64,000 bases of DNA from NCBI RefSeq assembly GCF_900112575.1, contig NZ_FOMH01000002.1:310001-374000 (forward strand), written 5' to 3'. Below the pieces are notes generated by a model. It saw only the letters and a program-made list of their open reading frames with translations. It did no database searches and had not been told where the DNA came from. The translations under genes and the position numbers were made by a program. This DNA comes from Flavobacterium phragmitis. Lineage in GTDB: Bacteria > Bacteroidota > Bacteroidia > Flavobacteriales > Flavobacteriaceae. Of this stretch, positions 27,138 to 37,869 are shown in pieces (the first letter of the stretch is position 1; each line of letters starts with the position of its first letter).

Positions 27138-28553
27138 ATGAAAAAACTTTACTTTCTTTTTATTATACTAACTTCATCTCAGATATTTTCTCAAACTACC
27201 CCTACCTACTCAGTTGATGTAGAATATTATAGATTTTCAAACGGTTGTAATAATTCTAATGTGCCCGCGCAGACAAGAAAAACTTGTGATGCCAATACTA
27301 CCAGCTGGAATTTAAAAAACGGCAGTACAACAATTGCCACAGAAAACATTTCTTTATCACCAGTAACAAACACATATTCTATACCTCTTTTATCTTCGTA
27401 CAGCTTATCGGCTCAGGTTTTTTGTAGTTGCAGTGGTGGCGTACCATCTGTACCGTATTATGTTTGTAGCGAATCTGCTACTCAAACCATTTTAGCTAAT
27501 GGGTATACTTACAATAGTGTCACGACAAATGCTTATGGAATAGAAAGGTCAATAATGTCAGGCGGTTATGCCGGTGGTTTTTCGATTGGTCCAAGCACAC
27601 AAGTTTGTATTGGTACTGTAATAGTTAAGAATTTTAGACCAAATGGCATTACAATAAGTAAAGTAAATCCTAGCGTACCTGCAGAATATATTGCGGGTCA
27701 GCAAGTAGATTTTTTTGCTGTAACACCAGGCCCTACTGGCACCAGATTTCCTGATGTAGCTTATCATTGGCAATATTCTTTAGATAACAAAGTGACCTGG
27801 ATTGATGCTCCGGTTAGTATGAGCAACAGACCTAATCCGAGTTTCTCTATTAAGGATTTATTAGGAGAAATTGATCACGTTAATCACTTTGGCCCAATCG
27901 ATTTTAGACTTGGTTACAACGATCGTGCTTTTACTGACCCATATAGAATAATGTATAAGCCTGGAACTGTATTAGTAAAAGACAGGACATTCGAAAACCC
28001 TAATTGTTACGAAGATGATGTAAAGAATTTGGTTGTCTATTTTGATAGAAAATTAGAAACTGGTGAAACTTTATCTATACTGCATATAGTTCCTTATCCT
28101 AAACCAGCACAAGTTACACCAATGTTAGTGCAACCAGAAGTTACCGCTTTAACTTATGATGCTGATACAAAATGGTATAAGTATAAATTTAATATACCTG
28201 CAGGCACTAATCTTGAAAATAGATACTACGTAATTGAATATCAGTCTTCAGTTAATGGAGCACCAAGAGGAACTCTAGCAATGGGAGAGCCTTTTCTATA
28301 TGAAGCCCCCACACCTGTCAAGTTTATCATACAACCATTGACACATCCATCTTGCAACAATGACCTTGTCGAAGTAAAAATGAATGTCATGGGAGGAACA
28401 GGTACTTATAGATTTTATGTAGACAACACTCTAATAACCCCCACCCCAACTAAAGAGGGTGATGGCTTTTATCATATTAGAAATCTTAATCCCAACGCAG
28501 AAAACATAATAAAAGTAACTGACAGCAAAGACTGTATTGAAAAGAACATTTAA
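27138..28553 (+). CDS. Exported protein ending in an incomplete SprB-type repeat (paralog 3)
   Basis: The 471-residue protein has signal peptide MKKLYFLFIILTSSQIFSQ. Its N-terminal domain is cysteine-richer than its paralogs (FCSCSGG, YYVCSES). The shared domain is YHWQYSLDNKVTWIDAPVS followed by FGPIDFRLGYNDRAF. The incomplete repeat from about residue 389 is HPSCNNDLVEVKMNVMGGTG...IKVTDSKDCIEKNI, again lacking the last strand. The 142-bp gap to the large adhesin holds a weak AAATAGAT/ATCTATTT stem and no clear promoter, so cotranscription with the adhesin is likely but not certain. Confidence 0.75.
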   Translation: MKKLYFLFIILTSSQIFSQTTPTYSVDVEYYRFSNGCNNSNVPAQTRKTCDANTTSWNLKNGSTTIATENISLSPVTNTYSIPLLSSYSLSAQVFCSCSGGVPSVPYYVCSESATQTILANGYTYNSVTTNAYGIERSIMSGGYAGGFSIGPSTQVCIGTVIVKNFRPNGITISKVNPSVPAEYIAGQQVDFFAVTPGPTGTRFPDVAYHWQYSLDNKVTWIDAPVSMSNRPNPSFSIKDLLGEIDHVNHFGPIDFRLGYNDRAFTDPYRIMYKPGTVLVKDRTFENPNCYEDDVKNLVVYFDRKLETGETLSILHIVPYPKPAQVTPMLVQPEVTALTYDADTKWYKYKFNIPAGTNLENRYYVIEYQSSVNGAPRGTLAMGEPFLYEAPTPVKFIIQPLTHPSCNNDLVEVKMNVMGGTGTYRFYVDNTLITPTPTKEGDGFYHIRNLNPNAENIIKVTDSKDCIEKNI

Positions 28554-28695
28554 AAAACAATGATGTTTACAGACATACTGTAATATGTTAAAAAATAGAT
28601 ATAACTGCTTTTTTGTAAATCTATTTAATCAAAAAGATAAAAAAATAAAGCATTTGACTTGCTTTGATAAATTATAAAGCTCCAAATAAAAATAT

Positions 28696-31600
28696 ATGAA
28701 AAAACATCTACTTAAATTATTTCTTTTTATAAGTGTTGTTGGATATTCCCAAAAAGCTACAATAGGCGAATTAAACAATGGTGCTAGAAAAGTAACGTTT
28801 ACAAACCCTTCGGCTATAACAATTTCTGGCACTCCATCATATACAAACGCGACTGGCGAAAGTAAAACAGATGGTAGTTTGTCTATAGAATTTAAAGGAG
28901 GAACTGGTGGATATACTTATATTTGGACACCTGCAACCCCGGCAAACTGGAATTCGTTAGGCGCTGGAAATTATACTATAACAGCTAAAGACTCTAATGG
29001 ATGTTTAAGTGCTCCATATTCATTTACTATAAATGAACCGAAAAAAATTACTGTAGTTATTACAAAACCTTCGGTTATAGAATGTTTTGGAGGTAAAGGA
29101 AGTTTAACAGCAACTGCTTCCGAAGGCTTCCCATACAGTAGCACGCCTATAACTAGAACCTATTCATATACATGGTATCAATGTATTAACCAAAATGGAG
29201 ACTCTCCAACTCCGATATCTAACGCCAGTGCAAATCCTGAGATTACAAATCTTTCAGCAGGTTTTTATAAAGTTGTAGCAACTGACGCAAAAAACAATAC
29301 TGCAGAAGAGGTATATGAACTAAAACCAAACCCGCAAATAAATGTCACTACAGTAATAAATCATGTGAGCTGTAAAAATGGAAATGGTACTATTTCTGCA
29401 ACCGTAAGTGGTGGAACTGCTCCTTACGAAATAGTATGGAAAAACAATTTGGGTGTCGAAATTACCAGTTCTAATGTTATTGCTGCAAATAATGTTCTCA
29501 CTTCAACTATAACTGCTCCTGCTGGAAAATATTATTATACTGTTACAGATAATCTTAAATGTAATGCATCAACCAATAATACAGAACAAACCATAATTGA
29601 ACCTGTAAATAAATTCACTGCAACACTTAATTCAAAAAAACATCCATCACCAACTAATAATAATGGCATCATAAATATTGATGTAACTGATGGATATGGC
29701 AACTATAGCTATATATGGACAAAAAATGGTTCTGTTTTCACTCCTTCAAATCCTACAGCTTTAACTGGATTAGAGAATGGCACATATAGTGTAACAGTAA
29801 CTGACAAAAGACTAGTTTCAGATTTAAATGGATGTCCTATAACAATCAGCAACATAAAACTTCAGTCAATTTCTTCCACTATTAAAGTCCTTACGCCTAT
29901 AAACTGTATTGGAGATACAACTACTTTAGAAGCAATGCCTGTAGATGGAAATGGAAGTTACAGTTACAGCTGGTATAAAGGAACAGATCCAACTCCAGTA
30001 AGTACAGAAAAAACTTTAGAAAATTGTGGTGCTGGAAATTACAAAGTTATTGTTTTTGATGGCGACAATTATTTTACAGCGACCCAGACATTAAATGATC
30101 CTGTAAATTTGCCAATCACTATAACAAGTGTTAACAGTACAAACGTAAATTGTTATGGGGGCAGTGATGGAACGGCACAAATTGTAGTTCATGGAGGAGT
30201 ACCTGTAAATGGAGTTTATCAATTTACTTGGAACAAAGCTGGCACAGTTGTAAGTTCTAATAATAGTTCAACAATCTCAAATATCGCAGCTGGAACTTAC
30301 GTGGTTACTGTAAAGGATCAATACTGTACAAAAGATGTTTCCTTCACAATCTCTTCTCCTACAAATCCAATTACTATTGGCGAACCTACTATAAATCCTG
30401 TTTTAATAAATGGACAAAGTACAGGATCAATATCCCTACCTGAACCAACCGGCGGTAATGGCGGTTATAAATACAAATGGAAAAAAGCAAATTCTTCTTT
30501 TACAAGTGATATTAAAGATATTTCTGGATTAGAAGCTGGAGACTACACTTTGGAAATTCGAGATGCAAAAGGGGAAATAGCTAACAATTCTGGCTGTATT
30601 ATTAGCAAAACGTATAATGTTCCTCAAACAGATTTACTAACCGTTGAAATCAAAAGAACAAAATTCATTAAGTGTAAGGGAAATAATAATGGTGAATTAA
30701 CTGCGGAAGTTGCAGGTGGTATTGGCCCATATAAATTCGCTTGGAAAAAAGGAGCAACTGACTTAAATATAAATAGTAATAAAATTTCCGGTCTGGGCGC
30801 GGGCTCTTACAGTGTAACGGTTACAGACAGCGCTAATCCTCCTTTGGGACAATTTGCTAAAGCAGAACAGCTAAACTACAATTTAACGGAACCAGACGAA
30901 TTGATCGTTGAGGTAACTAATAAAATTGACGTTGCATGTTACAATGTGGCGACTGGTAAAATAGAAATAAAAATTTCAGGAGGTACTGCACCTTATACTC
31001 AAAAATGGAGTAAAAATGGTCAAGAATACACAGGTAATCTAAACGAACTTACAACTGGAACATATAATGTTGTTGTTACCGATTCTATAGGTCATGATTG
31101 TACAGCAACACTTCCACAGCCAGTAGTAATTACACAGCCTCTAAATCCTTTAACCTTGGATAAAATTATTCCAACTCACCTTACTGGTTTTGAAACTGAA
31201 AATGGAAGCTTAGAAGCAATTGTATCTGGCGGAACACCAAATTATATTTATAAATGGACAAGAGATGGCGACACTTCTTTCCTTAAAACTACAGATGTAA
31301 TTACCGGTCTAAAAGCAGGTATATATCATTTGAATGTGACAGATGCTAAAGGGTGTATCCTTCCTCAGATCGATTACGAAATTACACAGCCTCCATTGCT
31401 TAGAGTGGTAAGCTTAACTCAAGCTCCAAATACAAACATTTTATGTAAAGGTGATGATTCAGGAAAATTTACTATTGAAGTTACTGGTGGTGTAAAAGAA
31501 TACACGTTTGAATGGTTTAACAAGAGTAAAAATAAAAAATACACTTCCATTGAAGTTATAGGAGATACTTCAACCTTCTCAACTGCTTCAGGTTTAGAAG

Positions 31601-34600
31601 CAGGTGAATATGAAGTTACGGTAAAAGATCAACACAGTAATAAACTTGATGGTACCAATACATTTACCATTACAGAACCTGAGGTATTAGCTTTTAGTTA
31701 TACACCACAGCATGTTTCTTGTCATGGTGGCAATAATGGTACAATTACATTGAACATCACAGGAGGAACAAAAAACTCTGATAATACAAAACCTTATACT
31801 ATTGTTTCAAACGGCGGTACTATAAACAATCAAACTGGGGTTATCTCCGCCCTGTCAAAAGGAAGTTATATCGTAAAAGTTATAGATGCAAATGGCTGCC
31901 AGACTGGTGAGCAGGTTATCCAAATTACCGAGCCTGCTGAGTCTGTACACATAACAAATTCTGTTATTACTCCAACAACTGGTTTTGGGCTTTCTACAGG
32001 AAAAGTTGTGGTTACGGTATTGGGTGGAACTCCAGGATACACCTATCAGTGGAAAAATAGTTTAGGAACAGTTGTTGGAACTAATAGCCCAACTTTAAGC
32101 AATGTTCCTGCTGATACTTATACCCTATTGGTAACCGATTCTAAAGGATGTCCAACTGGAGATACTTACATAGTACCTCAGCCAACAAGACCTGCATTGA
32201 CAGAAACACATTTACAAGCAAAATGTAATGGATTATTTGGATCTCTAAATGCTATTGCAACTGGAGGAGCTTCTTACAATCAGAATCAAGCAAGTAGAAG
32301 TTATACGTACAAGTTCAGAAATAAAGCTACTGGAGCTACAATTACAATAACTGGAAATACTGCAAATTTCACCAACATCGCAGACGGAGATTACAGCCTT
32401 ACAGCGACAGATATTGCAGGAGTAGATTCTAATACTATTGACGTCTTATTTCAACAGCCAACTCCAGTTATCGTTAACTTGGCTTCAAAAATAGATGTAA
32501 GCTGTTATGGCGGACAAGACGGCTCTATTGCTCTTACTGTTACTGGTGGAACTCCTTTTATTGTAAATGGAACTCCAGAGTATACCTATATCTGGAAAAA
32601 GAAAAACCCTGCTACAAATCTTTATGAAAACTTTATTCCAACATCATTAAATACATTATACGAAGGAGTTTATGCAGTAGAAGTTCGTGATGCAAATTAT
32701 AATCCAAATGATACAACACATTGCGTAGGTTTACTAAATGATATATTAATTAGTCAACCAGCAGATTTTGGTTTTGAAATTGATAGAATGACGTATCAAA
32801 ATCCAACCGCAGCAAATGGAAACGACGGCGCTTTACATTTTGAAATTAAGGGCGGTAAAACAAATTACGAGTACAAGCTTTATAAAAAAGATGCTCTTGG
32901 AAATGAGACTGTTTTAGAAACAATCTCAAATACTTCGGCAAAAATGGTAGATTTTACAGGTCTTATCAAAGATCATTATTATGTATCTGTTCAGGATGAT
33001 ACTGGATGTACCAAATATACCGATTTTGATTTTACAGATAATCCTTTAACAATAACCATCAGTCAGACTCAAGTTCTAACTTGTTTTGAGTCTAATAACG
33101 GAATTTTAAAAGCTGTTGTAAATGGAGGTTTTGGTACCAAAACAATTTCATGGTACAGAAACAATGTTTTATTACCAAACGAACATAATGCAGAATTGCT
33201 AAATGTAAAAATTGGAAATTATTATGCTGTAGTAAAAGATACAAAAGCAATCGAAGTTACTACTGCTCCACTTACTGTTACACAGCCAGATCTTGTAACA
33301 TTTAGTACCGTTCAAGAACCTGTAAAATGTTTAGGAGACAGTAACGGAACCATTACCATTACTGCTGCTGGAGGAAATGGAATTTTTAGATACAGATACT
33401 TTAACAACGGAACATTAGTTCAAGACTGGACCAATTTTGCAAATGCAACTTCAACAAGTATTACCGGTTTAGCAAATGGCGAATATACACTGCAGGTACA
33501 AGATACACAGCAGTGCGTAAGTACAGATGCAACAGTAAAAATTACATCACCAACTGCTTTAGAGATTATCAATATTGTAGCTGTTCCTGCAACAGGAAAA
33601 GGTTTAAGCAACGGGTCAATAAGTACAACTGCTCAAGGTGCAAACGGAAGTTACACTTACAATTGGTTTAAAGCAGACCGTTCAGCTATAAATCAAACAA
33701 CTGCCAAGGCTGTAAATTTAGCTGCTGGTAAATATTACATCACAGTTACTGACGCCAAAGGCTGTACACTTAGTTCTCCTTTAATCGAAGTGACTGAACC
33801 ACCTTTATTAGAAACTTCAATTAGCGTTCAAAATGTTGTTTTATGTAATGGAGATAAAAACGGAAGTATAAGACCTACTACAACTGGAGGACTATTAAAA
33901 CCTGGAGAAAATTATACGTATCAATGGTTTGAAAGCGGTAATTCGAATGTTTTGTCTACAAGTACCATTTTAACCAATATTGGAAAAGGTTCTTATTATG
34001 TGATTGCGAAAGATTCTAATGGAAACTTAGCAACAAGCCAAACTCTAATTGTAACCGAACCAGAAGTTCTTACTAATGTATTGACTGCTGATTATGTACG
34101 TTGTGGGGATTTCGAAGACTGGACAATAGATGCCACCCCAACCGGAGGAACAGTGCCATACAGTTATTCTTGGAATAATGGTGCAAAAACGGCAAGTATT
34201 CAGAATGTAAAACCGGGCAATTATTCTGTTGTTGTGACAGATAATCACGGATGTAGCATTACAAAATCAATCACTTTAACTGCACCTGCTCATTTAGATG
34301 CTGCCGAAGTAATCAAAATACCAACTTGTTATGAAGGTTCTGATGCTACTATTACTGTAACTCCAATCGCAGGTACAGCTCCATATACTTATTTGTGGAA
34401 TACAGGCGAAAAAACAAATAAATTAAGCAATGCTACTGCTGGTGATTATTCATTGGAAATTACTGATGCCAGAGGTTGTATCATCTTAAGAAAATATACC
34501 ATTGTAAATCCACCGAAAGATGTTATTTACTTAGGTGAAGATGTGACATTGTGTTACAAACAAAGTCTTACAATAAATGGTACTATAGACGATGATAAAG

Positions 34601-35283
34601 CAACTTATGCTTGGACTTCTGACAAAGGATTCAAAAGTACGAATCCAATTATTACAGTTTCCGAACCAGCCAATTATACACTTGTTGTAACCAACAAATT
34701 AGGCTGTCAGGCAACCGATACTATTAATATATCAAGTCAGGAATCTGATATTAGTGCTGAGTTTGCGATGTCATCTCAAGTATTCGTAAATGAGAAATTT
34801 ATCATTATCGATATCAGTAATCCAAAGGCTGATAAAGTAGAATGGAAACTGCCTGCTGAAGCTGTTATTACAACTAATAATGGAGATTATGCCGAAATGA
34901 GTTTTACTAAAGCTGGTGAATATGATATTACCATAAATACACAAAAAGGTCGATGCACGGCTTATCAAACTAAAACGATTGTGGTAACAGAAGGCGAATA
35001 CGAAGATCCAGACGATACTGATTTGCAGAAAAAATTCGATGTCAAAATTTATCCGAATCCATCAAACGGAATATTTACTGTTGATGCCACATTGGATAAA
35101 GTAATGTCTGCCAGCGTAAAAATTTACAACCTAAACAATAATGTTGTATTGGATTCTAGAAATGGAAATGGAAAAGATGCCTACTCGTTCAATTTTAGTT
35201 TAAGCGGACTTTCATCGGGAATTTATTTTGTATTGTTCGAATCACAGCAAGGAACAAAACTGAGAAAATTAATTATACAATAA
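28696..35283 (+). CDS. SprB-like surface adhesin with T9SS sorting domain
   Basis: The 2195-residue protein has signal peptide MKKHLLKLFLFISVVGYSQ and roughly twenty SprB-type repeats of about 85-100 residues. Each has the shape C.G..NG.....VSGGT.PY.Y.W....L.AG.Y.VTVTD..GC.......EP. It ends in a type A T9SS C-terminal sorting domain (about residues 2113-2195: FDVKIYPNPSNGIF, VKIYNLNNNVV, LSSGIYFVLFES). SprB of Flavobacterium johnsoniae is a much longer filamentous gliding adhesin with the same repeats, secreted by T9SS. Here no sprF/porP-like partner follows. The neighbours suggest a role in a surface assembly linked to the toxin gene downstream. Attachment and secretion by T9SS is a reasonable inference from the CTD. 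Confidence 0.85.
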   Translation: MKKHLLKLFLFISVVGYSQKATIGELNNGARKVTFTNPSAITISGTPSYTNATGESKTDGSLSIEFKGGTGGYTYIWTPATPANWNSLGAGNYTITAKDSNGCLSAPYSFTINEPKKITVVITKPSVIECFGGKGSLTATASEGFPYSSTPITRTYSYTWYQCINQNGDSPTPISNASANPEITNLSAGFYKVVATDAKNNTAEEVYELKPNPQINVTTVINHVSCKNGNGTISATVSGGTAPYEIVWKNNLGVEITSSNVIAANNVLTSTITAPAGKYYYTVTDNLKCNASTNNTEQTIIEPVNKFTATLNSKKHPSPTNNNGIINIDVTDGYGNYSYIWTKNGSVFTPSNPTALTGLENGTYSVTVTDKRLVSDLNGCPITISNIKLQSISSTIKVLTPINCIGDTTTLEAMPVDGNGSYSYSWYKGTDPTPVSTEKTLENCGAGNYKVIVFDGDNYFTATQTLNDPVNLPITITSVNSTNVNCYGGSDGTAQIVVHGGVPVNGVYQFTWNKAGTVVSSNNSSTISNIAAGTYVVTVKDQYCTKDVSFTISSPTNPITIGEPTINPVLINGQSTGSISLPEPTGGNGGYKYKWKKANSSFTSDIKDISGLEAGDYTLEIRDAKGEIANNSGCIISKTYNVPQTDLLTVEIKRTKFIKCKGNNNGELTAEVAGGIGPYKFAWKKGATDLNINSNKISGLGAGSYSVTVTDSANPPLGQFAKAEQLNYNLTEPDELIVEVTNKIDVACYNVATGKIEIKISGGTAPYTQKWSKNGQEYTGNLNELTTGTYNVVVTDSIGHDCTATLPQPVVITQPLNPLTLDKIIPTHLTGFETENGSLEAIVSGGTPNYIYKWTRDGDTSFLKTTDVITGLKAGIYHLNVTDAKGCILPQIDYEITQPPLLRVVSLTQAPNTNILCKGDDSGKFTIEVTGGVKEYTFEWFNKSKNKKYTSIEVIGDTSTFSTASGLEAGEYEVTVKDQHSNKLDGTNTFTITEPEVLAFSYTPQHVSCHGGNNGTITLNITGGTKNSDNTKPYTIVSNGGTINNQTGVISALSKGSYIVKVIDANGCQTGEQVIQITEPAESVHITNSVITPTTGFGLSTGKVVVTVLGGTPGYTYQWKNSLGTVVGTNSPTLSNVPADTYTLLVTDSKGCPTGDTYIVPQPTRPALTETHLQAKCNGLFGSLNAIATGGASYNQNQASRSYTYKFRNKATGATITITGNTANFTNIADGDYSLTATDIAGVDSNTIDVLFQQPTPVIVNLASKIDVSCYGGQDGSIALTVTGGTPFIVNGTPEYTYIWKKKNPATNLYENFIPTSLNTLYEGVYAVEVRDANYNPNDTTHCVGLLNDILISQPADFGFEIDRMTYQNPTAANGNDGALHFEIKGGKTNYEYKLYKKDALGNETVLETISNTSAKMVDFTGLIKDHYYVSVQDDTGCTKYTDFDFTDNPLTITISQTQVLTCFESNNGILKAVVNGGFGTKTISWYRNNVLLPNEHNAELLNVKIGNYYAVVKDTKAIEVTTAPLTVTQPDLVTFSTVQEPVKCLGDSNGTITITAAGGNGIFRYRYFNNGTLVQDWTNFANATSTSITGLANGEYTLQVQDTQQCVSTDATVKITSPTALEIINIVAVPATGKGLSNGSISTTAQGANGSYTYNWFKADRSAINQTTAKAVNLAAGKYYITVTDAKGCTLSSPLIEVTEPPLLETSISVQNVVLCNGDKNGSIRPTTTGGLLKPGENYTYQWFESGNSNVLSTSTILTNIGKGSYYVIAKDSNGNLATSQTLIVTEPEVLTNVLTADYVRCGDFEDWTIDATPTGGTVPYSYSWNNGAKTASIQNVKPGNYSVVVTDNHGCSITKSITLTAPAHLDAAEVIKIPTCYEGSDATITVTPIAGTAPYTYLWNTGEKTNKLSNATAGDYSLEITDARGCIILRKYTIVNPPKDVIYLGEDVTLCYKQSLTINGTIDDDKATYAWTSDKGFKSTNPIITVSEPANYTLVVTNKLGCQATDTINISSQESDISAEFAMSSQVFVNEKFIIIDISNPKADKVEWKLPAEAVITTNNGDYAEMSFTKAGEYDITINTQKGRCTAYQTKTIVVTEGEYEDPDDTDLQKKFDVKIYPNPSNGIFTVDATLDKVMSASVKIYNLNNNVVLDSRNGNGKDAYSFNFSLSGLSSGIYFVLFESQQGTKLRKLIIQ

Positions 35284-35380
35284 GCTCGAAACAACAGATC
35301 AAAAAAGTCAATTTTTTAAATAAAACAGTTCGAAATAAAAGGTCAGTCCTTCCCTATTTCATTGCCCTGAATTTATCATA

Positions 35381-37825
35381 ATGAATTTAAAAAGAATATT
35401 ATTTTTCAGCTTATTATTGTGTAATACTCTGATGTTCGCACAGAATTTCAATGTTGAAGAATTAGGAAAAGCCAAATTAGTAAACGTTTCTGGAGGTGCT
35501 TCAGCTAATGGAGTATTTTATTCCGGAAACGGTGCCAGAGAGCCATTTACCTATTTCTTAAACGGAAATATCAACGTGAATATTGCTAGTTTGTACAATA
35601 TCCCGTTTTCATTTTCATATACTAATCAAAAGTTTGGCTACAACAGACCAGTACTCATGAACCGTCTGAGTATTCACCCATCTTATAAATGGATTACTGG
35701 ACACATTGGAGACGTGAGTATGACTTTTTCGCCTTATACTTTAGCAGGACATCAATTTACTGGATTAGGAGTTGATTTAACACCGCAGGGAAAATTCAAA
35801 ATCAGTGCCATGTATGGACGTTTAGTGCGCAGCAGTGAATACGATGCTATCAATACAGAACTTGTTCCAACCTATAAAAGAATGGGTTACGGATTTAAAA
35901 CACAATATGCATTGGAAAAAATAAATTTAGGACTTACCATTTTTAAAGCAAAAGATGAGGTAAATTCCCTATCTATTCCTATTCCATTTGAATTGGGTGT
36001 TTCGCCAAAAGAAAATGCGGCAATTAGTTTTGAAACTTCTTTTAAATTATTTCAGAAATTACAAGTACAAACCGAATTTGCAAACAGCAGTATTACAGAA
36101 GACACAAGAGAGACTGGAAATACCAAAGCTCAGAATATTTCTTCTTTGCTTTTAAAATCAAATCCAACAACTACGAGTTACAAAGCATTGAAAGGACAAT
36201 TGGTATATCCTGCGGGCAAAGGAACTTTAGGTTTAGGCTACGAACGTATTGATCCAAACTATAGAACACTTGGCGGTTATTATTTTAATAATGATTTAGA
36301 AAATGTTACTGTAAATGCTTCACAGACTTTATACCAAGATAAATTGAGCTTGAATCTGAATTTAGGTTTACAAAAAGACAATTTAGACAAACAAAAACAA
36401 AGTCAGATGAAGAGATTGGTTTCCTCTATCAGTGCCGATTTCAGAGCTAATCAAAAGTTGAACTTTAATCTTAATTATTCTAATTTCCAATCGTATACCA
36501 ACAGCCGCAATCAATTTGATTACATTAATCAAACCAATCAATATGAGTTTTTGGATACCTTAAATTTCAGACAGGTCAACCAAAATGCTGCGCTTACTAT
36601 TAATTATCTTCTAAAAAATGATAAAACTAGAAAGCAGGCTTTTAATGCCAATTTCAGCATGCAAGATGCCGTAAATCAGCAACAAGGAAAAACGGTTGCT
36701 GGAGGCGCAAGTACCTATTACAATACAGGACTTTCGTATATTTTAGGTTATCCACAGCAAGATTTAAATCTTACAGCTTCTTTTAATAGCACTATCGGAA
36801 AGCTGGATGTTGGCGATAACTTAATTTTAGGCCCCACAATTGGTGCTACAAAACAATTTTACGACAAGAAACTAAATACATCATTCTCTACCAGCTACAA
36901 CAGCAGTTTTAGTAATGGAGATAAAGTAAATGATGTATTTAATATTCGTTTAAACGGAACATACATCTATATGCAGAAACATAATTTCGGGTTAAACTGC
37001 ATCACACTTTTCAGCAGTTCACAAACAGTTCGAAATAATGATTTAACAGCAACTTTATCTTATACCTATTCTTTCGACAAAATAAAACTTCGTCCAAAAC
37101 GAACTGAAGAAAAATCAATAACTCAAGAAGAAACTCCAGAAACCAGACTGAAAATTTCTTCAAATGATGTTGTTTTAGAAGGAACAAAAAGCGAGATTGT
37201 CAACAAACTGGAACAGCTTCAAAATGCTTTAAGACCTTTACCAGAAACTGAATTACAAAAACTGGACAAACGTTTAGACGTTGCCAGAATGACTTTGGAA
37301 GACAAAGAATTCAAAGAGAAAGTACTGGATTATCTGGATGAATATAATGCCAATAAGGAAATGGTTTCTCAATACAATAATGCACTTTACGACATTGTTC
37401 AGAAATTAAATCGGGAAATCGCGGCTAAAGACCAGCATATCGAACAAGTTTATACTGCTGCAATCGGTCGTGTCAATACAGACAAAATGCATGGTGTAAA
37501 CAGTGACGAAGCTAAAGACAAAGTGGCTAAAGAGAGGTATCAAAAATTGGTAGAAAGAAGCAAAATAGCAGAAAAGCAATTAATCAACCACAGATGGATG
37601 ATGAAGGAATTTGCTCTTCTTTCCAAATTACCGCAAAGCGAATTACAGAATAACGAATCAATGGCTGCTTTCAGTAAACAGGAAGTCAACAATTTCTTTG
37701 AATTAAATAAGGATAAAAAAGAAGACAAAGAAATCAGCAGACAATTAGAAGAAAAAATAATTCCGTTTTATCACCAACTGGCAGTAGAGAAAGCTGTAAA
37801 CGATTCAATCGAATTAAAATATTAA
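35381..37825 (+). CDS. Outer-membrane beta-barrel with C-terminal helical extension
   Basis: The 814-residue protein has signal peptide MNLKRILFFSLLLCNTLMFA. Residues about 20-570 are a long series of alternating amphipathic strands, aromatic at ends (FSFSYTNQKFGYNRPVL, LTATLSYTYSFDKIKL), typical of an outer-membrane barrel. A conserved-looking N-terminal block reads IGDVSMTFSPYTLAGHQFTG. Residues about 575-814 switch to charged helices and predicted coiled coil (KLEQLQNALRPLPETELQKL, DKVAKERYQKLVERSKIAEK), which would lie in the periplasm. It lies between the adhesin and the toxin gene, so it could be their outer-membrane anchor or pore. No OmpA-like or TonB-plug domain was seen. Confidence 0.75.
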   Translation: MNLKRILFFSLLLCNTLMFAQNFNVEELGKAKLVNVSGGASANGVFYSGNGAREPFTYFLNGNINVNIASLYNIPFSFSYTNQKFGYNRPVLMNRLSIHPSYKWITGHIGDVSMTFSPYTLAGHQFTGLGVDLTPQGKFKISAMYGRLVRSSEYDAINTELVPTYKRMGYGFKTQYALEKINLGLTIFKAKDEVNSLSIPIPFELGVSPKENAAISFETSFKLFQKLQVQTEFANSSITEDTRETGNTKAQNISSLLLKSNPTTTSYKALKGQLVYPAGKGTLGLGYERIDPNYRTLGGYYFNNDLENVTVNASQTLYQDKLSLNLNLGLQKDNLDKQKQSQMKRLVSSISADFRANQKLNFNLNYSNFQSYTNSRNQFDYINQTNQYEFLDTLNFRQVNQNAALTINYLLKNDKTRKQAFNANFSMQDAVNQQQGKTVAGGASTYYNTGLSYILGYPQQDLNLTASFNSTIGKLDVGDNLILGPTIGATKQFYDKKLNTSFSTSYNSSFSNGDKVNDVFNIRLNGTYIYMQKHNFGLNCITLFSSSQTVRNNDLTATLSYTYSFDKIKLRPKRTEEKSITQEETPETRLKISSNDVVLEGTKSEIVNKLEQLQNALRPLPETELQKLDKRLDVARMTLEDKEFKEKVLDYLDEYNANKEMVSQYNNALYDIVQKLNREIAAKDQHIEQVYTAAIGRVNTDKMHGVNSDEAKDKVAKERYQKLVERSKIAEKQLINHRWMMKEFALLSKLPQSELQNNESMAAFSKQEVNNFFELNKDKKEDKEISRQLEEKIIPFYHQLAVEKAVNDSIELKY

Positions 37826-37869
37826 AGAAGAAAAGATTTTAAAAGTATAATAGTTATAAATACACCCAA

